A stretch of DNA of 20,331 bases from an uncultured bacterium. Its GTDB lineage: Bacteria; Verrucomicrobiota; Verrucomicrobiia; Opitutales; Intestinicryptomonadaceae. The DNA lies in NCBI GenBank assembly GCA_905214995.1, contig CAJMOT010000033.1, forward strand, positions 1 through 20,331, read 5' to 3'. Numbering within the stretch: position 1 is the stretch's first letter; every line of letters starts with the position of its first letter. Position numbers and translations under genes: made by a program. Below are positions 14,447 through 20,331 of this stretch, one piece after another. The notes beneath the pieces are model-generated. The model saw only the letters and a program-made list of their open reading frames with translations. It ran no database searches and was not told where the DNA came from.

Positions 14447-15853
14447 TCAATAGAACCGCTTGCGCCAGTCTATGGGCACGGCTCCGAGCTTTTGGGTTCT
14501 CGGCGATTTCTTCCCGAACCAAACCTTCTGCCTGTATTCCTTGCCCTCGAATTTGTACGACACGTCATACATTCCGTAGAAGCCTTCGAAGTGCGCGGAT
14601 TTCGCGGGCTTGTCATAGGAGACATTCGTCTGCCAGTCTTTTGCTATGAGCTGTTCGAGCGCGCGGTACGAGGCCTTCGGCGTGAGGTCGTCTTTTATCA
14701 GCCCGCCCATGAGGTGCGCCTCGTTGGACGCCGCCTGCCCGTCGCGCATGTTCCACCACGTGATGGCCTCGACCGCCGGATGGCTGAAAAACAGCCGGTA
14801 CGCCTGCCTCGCAAAATACGCCTGCGCCTCCTCGCCGCGGCTCGTGGGAATGGTGATCTCCGTGACGTGAATTGGCCTGCCCAGTTTGGCGTAGCCGTCG
14901 AGGGCTTTGGTCATGTCGCGCGGGGTGAAAGTTTTCCCGTCCAGCACGTCTCCGAAATCCTTGTCCGAGAAAAAGTGGAATTGCAATCCTATGCCGTCGA
15001 GCTTAGCGCCGCGGTCTATGAGGCTTTTTGCGAGCATGTAAAAGCGTCCCGTCTCGCCGTTTTTTATGTACTGGTACCAAGCGGCGGTGGTTTCGTTGAT
15101 GAGGAACACGTCGTCGGGCGGCAGCAGGCGTTCGGCCTCCTTGAAAGTTTTAAAGACGTAGTCGTCGTACAGGATCGCGCCGTCGTTGATATAGTCGGCG
15201 GCCTCGTTCACCACGTCCCAGATTTTTATCCTGTCGCGGTAGCGTTCGGCGATGTTGCGGGTATTGCGGTTTGCGGCGGCTTCGACGAGCTTTGGGTCTT
15301 TGAGGTCGAGAGCCCATGCGGGCATGAAATGCGCCACGCTTATAGGCCAAGCGAAAGTGTGCCCCTTGGGGGTTATTCCGTTTTTCTCGCAGAAGGCGAG
15401 GGCGGTGTCGGACTGCATAACCGTCGGGTTGCTGGTGTACGACAGGTCTATGTTTTCGTCGTTCGAGTAGTCCCAGCGGAATTTGCCTTCCTGGGGCTCG
15501 ACCCTGCGCCATACCGTGGCGACCGTGCCGTAGTTGAAAATGCGCTTGTAGAGATCGGCGTATTTGCCGATCTGCTCCTGGGAATATTTTTCGGGCTGCC
15601 CGTCGGCGACCGAGCGCGATGCGTACGCGCCGAAGAGAAATTCGTGGCGGTCGAGCCTTATTTTCAAGTCCTCTACGGGCTTGTCGAAGTCGAGGTAAAA
15701 TTCGCCCATCCTGTTGGCGCGTATGCCGGTTTCTATGCGCGCCTCCGTCACGGGGTTTTCCCAGAGGTCGCGCATTTTTTGCGGGATTTGCCCGTCGGCG
15801 GCGCAGAGCCCCGAGCCCGCGCACGCGCACAGAAATATTGCCGTCTTTTTCAT
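14447..15853 (-). CDS. Exported GH10 endo-beta-1,4-xylanase-like enzyme
   Basis: A 468-residue GH10 protein, a retaining TIM-barrel family that cleaves the backbone of xylan or related beta-1,4 glycans. Signal peptide MKKTAIFLCACAGSGLCAAD; likely cut after LCAA. An N-terminal beta-rich part (about 35-80) precedes the barrel. IWDVVNEA places the acid/base at Glu217, and IHVTEITIPT the nucleophile at Glu332. WWNMRDGQA near 366-374 supplies the substrate-binding Trp of the family, and KGHTFAWP (163-170) matches the conserved HxLxW region. The C-terminal about 60 residues form a small extra segment ending RKRFY. The start codon overlaps the regulator stop (ATGA) with AGGAGA just upstream, indicating translational coupling. 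It is most likely controlled by the adjacent GntR regulator. Confidence 0.93.
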   Translation of the reverse strand: MKKTAIFLCACAGSGLCAADGQIPQKMRDLWENPVTEARIETGIRANRMGEFYLDFDKPVEDLKIRLDRHEFLFGAYASRSVADGQPEKYSQEQIGKYADLYKRIFNYGTVATVWRRVEPQEGKFRWDYSNDENIDLSYTSNPTVMQSDTALAFCEKNGITPKGHTFAWPISVAHFMPAWALDLKDPKLVEAAANRNTRNIAERYRDRIKIWDVVNEAADYINDGAILYDDYVFKTFKEAERLLPPDDVFLINETTAAWYQYIKNGETGRFYMLAKSLIDRGAKLDGIGLQFHFFSDKDFGDVLDGKTFTPRDMTKALDGYAKLGRPIHVTEITIPTSRGEEAQAYFARQAYRLFFSHPAVEAITWWNMRDGQAASNEAHLMGGLIKDDLTPKASYRALEQLIAKDWQTNVSYDKPAKSAHFEGFYGMYDVSYKFEGKEYRQKVWFGKKSPRTQKLGAVPIDWRKRFY

Positions 15854-16668
15854 TTTTTAGTCTCCTTTCCCATACATTGTTCAAATTGGGCTTCGCCCTG
15901 CGGCAGATTTTCCGCCGCGACGAAAAATTTGTACCTGTCGGCGCGGTAGAGGGAAAACTCTATCTCCGCCACTTCGCCGCCGCCGCAAACCGCCGCTCCC
16001 TCGAGCGTAATTAGCGCGGAGGGCTTTGCCCCGAACCGCTCGCCGCCGTCGGCGAGCGGGGAGAGCGTCGCCGATATGTCGCGCACAACCCTCGCGATTT
16101 TCGGCTTGGCGGCTCCGCCGCAGAAGATAGCCGAAATTTCGTCGGAGTCGCTGCCCGCAGCCTCGGGAAAGAGGGCGAGCGACAGGTATTTTGTCTCGTC
16201 CTTTAAGAGGACGGAATCGGCGTAGCGCAGGCGCCTGATTTTCAGAGCGTCGGATTTTATTTCGTATGCCTGCGAGCCTATCTGCGCCCTGACGCCGCCG
16301 CGCACTATCTTTTTTTCCAGCGTTTTTACGGACGGTTTGTATCCCTCGCGGGCGAGGTTTTCGGAAAAGCTGCCGCATATCGCGCCGAAAGAGCCGAGCT
16401 GCCGGACGAGCCGCTTGTCGGGCGTCATTTCGGCGACGAACGTCCCGCTGCCTCGCACCTTCCTGACCCAGCCGTCGGATTTGAGCTCGAGCAGCGCGCG
16501 GCGGGCGGTCGTGTTGCTGACGCCGAACTCCGCGATGAGCTCGTTTTCCGACGGGATGCGGTCGCCCGCGGAAAATTCTCCGGACTTTATCTTTTCAACG
16601 ATGCCGTTGAAGAGTTCGGCGTATTTCGGGGGGCGTTGGGATTTCCCGGCGGCGTTTTTTTTCGGCAT
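15850..16668 (-). CDS. GntR-family regulator, HutC/UTRA type
   Basis: A 272-residue transcription factor. The N-terminal winged helix (about 12-80) has the GntR hallmarks YAELFNGIVEKIKSGEF, DRIPSENELIAEFGVSNTTA and GWVRKVRGSGTFV. The C-terminal part (about 100-265) ends in EIEFSLYRADRYKFFV, matching the UTRA ligand-binding domain that senses small molecules such as sugars or amino-sugar phosphates. It is the first gene of the likely unit GntR - GH10 - GH50-like, overlapping GH10 by 4 bp, so it probably regulates itself and the two hydrolases in response to a product of their glycan. No clear Shine-Dalgarno sequence precedes the ATG at 16668. The ligand is unknown. Confidence 0.9.
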   Translation of the reverse strand: MPKKNAAGKSQRPPKYAELFNGIVEKIKSGEFSAGDRIPSENELIAEFGVSNTTARRALLELKSDGWVRKVRGSGTFVAEMTPDKRLVRQLGSFGAICGSFSENLAREGYKPSVKTLEKKIVRGGVRAQIGSQAYEIKSDALKIRRLRYADSVLLKDETKYLSLALFPEAAGSDSDEISAIFCGGAAKPKIARVVRDISATLSPLADGGERFGAKPSALITLEGAAVCGGGEVAEIEFSLYRADRYKFFVAAENLPQGEAQFEQCMGKETKK

Positions 16669-16724
16669 GTCTATCGGGCGCGTGTTGCGGGTTCGGAAAG
16701 GGCGCGAGGTTCTTGCGGGTTTTC

Positions 16725-16761
16725 AAAAATTTTTCGCCGGGCGGCGGCGCGCGGCTGCCCC
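16725..16761 (-). terminator. Weak possible terminator between AsmA-like gene and GntR gene
   Basis: On the minus strand a GC-rich imperfect stem (GGGC.GC / GC.GCCC, 16739-16760) is followed by GGCGAAAAATTTTT. The T-run is short and displaced, so termination may be partial. It lies about 30 nt after the AsmA-like stop. Confidence 0.3.
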
Positions 16762-16790
16762 CGCGATTTTTGCACGGTTCGGATGCTGCG

Positions 16791-17645
16791 TCAGTTGAAG
16801 AGGTCTTTGAGCGCGCTTTCCACGGACTTTTTCAGGTCTTTTGCCGCGCCCTCCGTGGCGTCGCCGGCCTCCCTGCCCGCGTCGGTTCCCAGTTTCAGCC
16901 CCTGCTTTGCGAGCTCCGAGGCAACGTCCACCGTCACCTGCTTTGCGAGCCTGCCGAGAATTTCCGTCACGAGCTGCGAGGGCGTCAGCCCCTCGCCGTT
17001 CCCTCCGAGATCCTCCACGGTGAAGCTCGGCAGCTTTATGTTTATAACCCTGTCGTTGAGCCCGACTTTCACGTCGCCGTCGGCGAATACGAGCTTGTCG
17101 AGGATTATTTTAAAGGGCTCTTTCTGGGCGCCGTCGGCCGCGGCGGGTTGCTCCTTTTTCTTCTGTTCCCCGACGAGGATTTTGACGATTTCGTTCAGGT
17201 TGTTGTCGGGCGAGGAGAGCAGCGATGCCAAGCCCCTTTTAGTCTTCATGTCGTAGGATATTTTGAGGCCTTCTATCCGCACCTCCTCGACTTTTACGAG
17301 CTTTTTGGCGAGGATGTCCGACACCCCGACGTCGGCGTCTACATACGCGGTCTTGAACTCGATGGCGTTGCCCTCCGGATAGTTTGGCGGATTGGTGATA
17401 TAGAAATTTTTGACGTCGCACTTCTGCTCGGACAGGCTGAAAGAGACGGAGCCCACGCCGGCGTCTATGCCCGTGCCCTTGGTTATGGTTTTGAGGGCGT
17501 AGTCGGCGACATAGCCGGTGTAGCTCAGGGCGAAGTACGCGGCAGCTCCGATTATCACGAGCGCGAGGACCGCGAGCTTTACGAGGGAAAATATGCAGCC
17601 GCCGGAGCGGGCCGCCGGAATTGTCGGGATTTTTTCTGCGTTCAT
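16791..17645 (-). CDS. AsmA-like membrane-anchored protein
   Basis: A 284-residue protein with one N-terminal membrane helix (about 18-42: IFSLVKLAVLALVIIGAAAYFAL). A beta-rich periplasmic part follows with the AsmA-type pattern VGSVSFSLSEQKCDVKNFYI, NPPNYPEGNAIEFKT, VDADVGVSDILAKKLVKVEE, VRIEGLKISYDMK. Proteins of this superfamily act in outer-membrane assembly and lipid transport between the membranes. This is a short member, far smaller than E. coli AsmA (617 aa). A Lys/Ala/Asp-rich amphipathic C-terminus (about 225-284) may form a coiled helix. The frame opens 16 codons earlier, but the ATG at 17645 (MNAEKIP) places a plausible promoter upstream and is preferred. It is likely a monocistronic unit, divergent from the DUF1015 gene. 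Exact function unknown. Confidence 0.7.
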   Translation of the reverse strand: MNAEKIPTIPAARSGGCIFSLVKLAVLALVIIGAAAYFALSYTGYVADYALKTITKGTGIDAGVGSVSFSLSEQKCDVKNFYITNPPNYPEGNAIEFKTAYVDADVGVSDILAKKLVKVEEVRIEGLKISYDMKTKRGLASLLSSPDNNLNEIVKILVGEQKKKEQPAAADGAQKEPFKIILDKLVFADGDVKVGLNDRVINIKLPSFTVEDLGGNGEGLTPSQLVTEILGRLAKQVTVDVASELAKQGLKLGTDAGREAGDATEGAAKDLKKSVESALKDLFN

Positions 17646-17664
17646 AGTCGGTATATTTTTATAA

Positions 17665-17693
17665 AGTATCGAGAAAACGGTTTTCGTTTTCAA
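17665..17693 (-). promoter_or_regulatory. Candidate promoter with operator-like dyad
   Basis: On the minus strand TTGAAA is followed after 17 bp by GATACT, about 20 bp upstream of the AsmA-like ATG. The spacer contains the perfect dyad GAAAAC-G-GTTTTC (17673-17685), well placed for a repressor. Confidence 0.4.
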
Positions 17694-17837
17694 GATTATT
17701 GAGATTCGGGCGAAAAACGCAAGGACTGATTGACGGCGCGAAAAATCAGTTTGTCCTCCGCCTTAAATGCGCGGGAATAAAATTCCGCAAAGCAAATCTT
17801 GAAAAAGGCGCGCAAATGTGAATCTTTTTCTACCCGT

Positions 17838-19064
17838 ATGAATATAAGAAGTTTTAAAGGGCTCGTTCCCGCCGAGGGCAAGGCGGAGGCCGTCGCCAGC
17901 CTCCCCTACGACGTCGTGAATTTTGAACAGGCGAAAGAGCAGGCCGAAGGCAGGCCGCTGAGCTTCATGAGGGTCGTGCGTTCCGAAATAGAGCTTCCCG
18001 AAGGGACGGATCCCTATTCCGACGCGGTATACGCGCACGCGAAGGAGAATTTTGAAAAGCTCGTCTCCGGCGGAGCGCTCGTCCGCGAGCCCCAGCCGTG
18101 CATGTACCTGTACCGCCAACAGATGGGCAGGCATTCCCAGACGGGGCTGGTTGCGACATTCTCGGCGGAGGACTACGACGCCGACGTCATCAAGAAGCAC
18201 GAAAAGACCCGCGCCGCCAAGGAGAACGACCGCTACCGCCTCACCAAGACTTTGCGCGCCAATACGGGCCCCGTCTTCCTCACGGTGAAGGACGGCACGG
18301 GCCTCGACGGAATCGTCGAAGACAAGAAAGACTCCGACGCCATATTCGACTTTGTCGCCGCGGACGGAATCCGCCACACGGGTTGGAGGATTTCCGACCC
18401 CGCGCGCCTCGCTAAAATCTCCGAAATTTTCGGCAAGATTCCCTGCGCGTACGTGGCGGACGGCCACCACCGCAGCGCGAGCAACGCCCGCTGCGCTCGC
18501 GACCTGAAAGCCGAAAACCCGAACCACACGGGAGACGAGGACTACAACTGGTTTTTGTCGGTCGTATTCCCCGCGGGGCAGCTGAAAATCCTGCCCTACA
18601 ACCGCGTTGTGCGCGATCTGGCGGGAATGTCGGAGGAGGAATTCCTCGGCAGGCTCTCGAAAGTCTGCTCCGTTTCGGAGAGCGGGGAAAACTCCCCGAA
18701 GGCCCCGAACTTCGTGGACATGTATCTTGGCAAAAAGTGGCATTCGCTCAAATTCGAGAATGCGGAATCCCTCGGGGCGGTCGAGAGCCTCGACGTCTCC
18801 CTCTTGCAGGACAGGGTGCTCGCGCCGCTGCTGAAAATCGGCGATCCGCGCACGGACGAGAGGATAGACTTCATCGGCGGAATAAGGGGGACGGGAGAGC
18901 TCGAAAAGCTCGTTGACTCCGGAGAGTTCGCCGTGGCGTTTTCGATGTATCCCACGACCGTAGGGCAGCTCATGGCGATTGCCGACGCGGGCGAGATCAT
19001 GCCGCCCAAGAGCACGTGGTTTGAGCCGAAATTGCGCTCGGGGCTCTTTGTTCACACCTTTTGA
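17838..19064 (+). CDS. DUF1015 family protein
   Basis: A 408-residue cytoplasmic protein of the DUF1015 family, whose biochemical role is not established. Family hallmarks are the start IRSFKGLVPAEGKAEAVASLPYDVV, HEKTRAAKENDRYRL (near 130-145), the signature YVADGHHRSASNAR (near 205-220) and the C-terminal PPKSTWFEPKLRSGLFVH. The conserved His/Asp/Arg set in ADGHHR looks like an active or metal site, but this is inference. The ATG at 17838 gives the normal N-terminus; the frame extends 13 codons upstream without family-like sequence. A GH20-like gene starts 5 nt after its stop, so the two are almost certainly cotranscribed. Confidence 0.93.
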   Translation: MNIRSFKGLVPAEGKAEAVASLPYDVVNFEQAKEQAEGRPLSFMRVVRSEIELPEGTDPYSDAVYAHAKENFEKLVSGGALVREPQPCMYLYRQQMGRHSQTGLVATFSAEDYDADVIKKHEKTRAAKENDRYRLTKTLRANTGPVFLTVKDGTGLDGIVEDKKDSDAIFDFVAADGIRHTGWRISDPARLAKISEIFGKIPCAYVADGHHRSASNARCARDLKAENPNHTGDEDYNWFLSVVFPAGQLKILPYNRVVRDLAGMSEEEFLGRLSKVCSVSESGENSPKAPNFVDMYLGKKWHSLKFENAESLGAVESLDVSLLQDRVLAPLLKIGDPRTDERIDFIGGIRGTGELEKLVDSGEFAVAFSMYPTTVGQLMAIADAGEIMPPKSTWFEPKLRSGLFVHTF

Positions 19065-19069
19065 CCGCG

Positions 19070-20331
19070 ATGGAAAACCCGCCCGCGGACGCGCCCCTGA
19101 TCCTCCCCGAACCCAAGTCGGTCCGCTGGGGGGACGGTTTCCTGCCGTGGGAGAGGGCGGAGTTTAAAATCGGCGTGGACGGGATGCCGACGGGCGAATT
19201 TCTCTCGGTAGAGTTCGCCGACATGCCGCAGGAAGCCCACGATATTTCGATTTCGGAAGTTGGGATAAAAATCCGCGCGGGCTCGGGGCGCGGCGCGAAG
19301 CTCGCCTTGCAGACGCTGCGCCAGATCGGAATGCAGTCCGACGGCAGGGGGTTCAGATTCGCCGAAATCTCCGACGCGCCGGATCTCGAAGTGCGCGGGT
19401 TTATGCTCGACATAAGCCGGTGCAAGGTTCCGAAGCTGGGAGAGCTCTCGCGGCTCGTCGACATGCTCGCTCTCTTCAAGTACAACAGGCTCGAGCTCTA
19501 CATGGAGCACACTTTCGCGTTCGAGGGGCACGAGATTGTGTGGGCGGGCGCCTCCCCCCTCTCGCCCGCGGCAGTCCGCAAGCTCGGCGAAATTTGCGCG
19601 GTTGCGGGCGTGGAGCTCGTCCCGAACATGAACGGGCTCGGGCACATGGAGCGGTGGCTGCGCTATCCCGAGTACCAATATCTGGCGGAGAGCGAGGCTC
19701 CGTTCGTCGATCCCCTCGGGACCGTCAGAAAATATCCCACGACCCTCTATCCCGACGGGCGCGCGCTCGATTTTATGGACTCCCTCTACGCGCAGCTACT
19801 GCCGAATTTCGAGAGCGAAAATTTCAACATAGGCGGCGATGAGCCGTGGGAGCTCGGCATGGGCAGGAGCAGGGCGAGATGCGCGACGGAGGGCGGCAAA
19901 TACGGCGTTTACATAGCGCACATGCTCGGGCTGCGGGAGCGCGCCGCCAAGTACGGCAAAAAAGTCTGCTTTTGGGCGGACGTGCTCATGCAGAGCCCCG
20001 AATATTCGGAGCTTCTCCCGTGCGATATGACGCCGATTCTCTGGGGATACTATCTCGACCACCCCTACGAAGAGCAGTGCTCTTACATGAAGGGGCTCGG
20101 CAGGGATTTTCTGGTCGCCCCCGGGACGAGCGCTTGGAATTCCTTCGGCTCGCGCTGGGATTGCGCGTTTAAAAACATTCAAACCGCGTGCGGATGCGCC
20201 AAGAAGCACGGCGCGCGCGGAATGATTCTCACGCAGTGGGGGGACGGCGGCAACCACCAGCCGTGGTGCGCGATGTATCCGGCGATCGCCGCGGCGGCGG
20301 CGTGCGCATGGGGCGCGGCTCCGGCGGAAGA
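19070..20331 (+). CDS. GH20-like beta-N-acetylhexosaminidase (3' end outside window)
   Basis: The first 420 residues of a GH20-family enzyme, which releases terminal N-acetylhexosamines by substrate-assisted catalysis. A short N-terminal alpha/beta domain (about 10-100) precedes the barrel, which opens with VRGFMLDISRCKVPKLGEL (108-126). NFNIGGDEPWELGMGRSR carries the catalytic Asp257-Glu258 pair. HMERWLRYPEYQYLAE and GMILTQWGDGGNHQPW (after about 385) are also typical, the latter supplying barrel aromatics. The ATG at 19070 directly follows the DUF1015 stop. No signal peptide is present (MENPPADAPLILPEP), so the enzyme is predicted to be cytoplasmic, acting on imported oligosaccharides or recycled wall or host amino-sugar glycans. 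The frame runs off the window without a stop. Confidence 0.87.
   Translation, partial: MENPPADAPLILPEPKSVRWGDGFLPWERAEFKIGVDGMPTGEFLSVEFADMPQEAHDISISEVGIKIRAGSGRGAKLALQTLRQIGMQSDGRGFRFAEISDAPDLEVRGFMLDISRCKVPKLGELSRLVDMLALFKYNRLELYMEHTFAFEGHEIVWAGASPLSPAAVRKLGEICAVAGVELVPNMNGLGHMERWLRYPEYQYLAESEAPFVDPLGTVRKYPTTLYPDGRALDFMDSLYAQLLPNFESENFNIGGDEPWELGMGRSRARCATEGGKYGVYIAHMLGLRERAAKYGKKVCFWADVLMQSPEYSELLPCDMTPILWGYYLDHPYEEQCSYMKGLGRDFLVAPGTSAWNSFGSRWDCAFKNIQTACGCAKKHGARGMILTQWGDGGNHQPWCAMYPAIAAAAACAWGAAPAE

Noticed and set aside
14381..15949. 522-codon plus-strand ORF
   Set aside because: It is the antisense shadow of the GH10 gene, which has both catalytic glutamates and a coupled start.
17763..19055. 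430-codon minus-strand ORF
   Set aside because: It is antisense to the DUF1015 gene, which has its family signature intact.

Overview
The window (about 20.3 kb, GC-rich genes separated by alternating GC-rich and A/T-run intergenic DNA) looks like a chromosomal piece of a Verrucomicrobiota bacterium, probably an Opitutae-like, glycan-degrading lineage. The basis is a secretin of the Amuc_1098 type IV pilus family known from Akkermansia and relatives, a PEP-CTERM-type C-terminal anchor, several exported glycan-active proteins, and an integrase remnant of a type common in Verrucomicrobiota and Planctomycetota. The assignment is inference; no rRNA, tRNA or CRISPR array was seen.

Layout. (1) 1-2550: 3' part of the pilus secretin gene, closed by a clear intrinsic terminator. 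(2) 2551-3158: about 600 bp without a convincing gene. (3) 3159-5510, minus strand: a short AlkA-type 3-methyladenine glycosylase and, upstream of it behind its own terminator, an arabinose/fucose-isomerase-like protein that carries a signal peptide. (4) 6013-7443, plus: an exported parallel beta-helix (DUF1565-like) protein, divergent from the isomerase. (5) 7860-8650: a small, odd locus with a 22-bp perfect inverted repeat in its promoter region, a very short PEP-CTERM protein whose signal peptide and anchor lie in different frames, a strong terminator, a 63-codon two-helix membrane ORF and a second terminator. (6) 8663-11120: a DeoR-type regulator divergent from NADP-type glutamate dehydrogenase (gdhA). 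(7) 11121-12160: hairpin-rich non-coding DNA, then a decayed tyrosine recombinase with an in-frame TGA. (8) 12157-16668, minus: a GntR/UTRA regulator, a GH10 endoxylanase-like enzyme overlapping it by 4 bp, and a large GH50-like (agarase-type) hydrolase. This is a compact regulator-plus-enzymes polysaccharide-use cluster. (9) 16791-17645, minus: an AsmA-like membrane-anchored protein. (10) 17838 to the end, plus: a DUF1015 protein followed after 5 nt by a GH20-like hexosaminidase that lacks a signal peptide and runs off the window.

Functionally, the isomerase, beta-helix protein, GH10, GH50-like and GH20 genes point to degradation of complex plant, algal or host glycans, with DeoR and GntR regulators as likely sugar or metabolite sensors. 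No glycan transporter is present. The most unusual item is the 7.9-8.65 kb locus: one signal peptide leads either to a PEP-CTERM anchor (after a -1 shift) or to a two-helix membrane tail (no shift), behind a promoter region flanked by a perfect inverted repeat.
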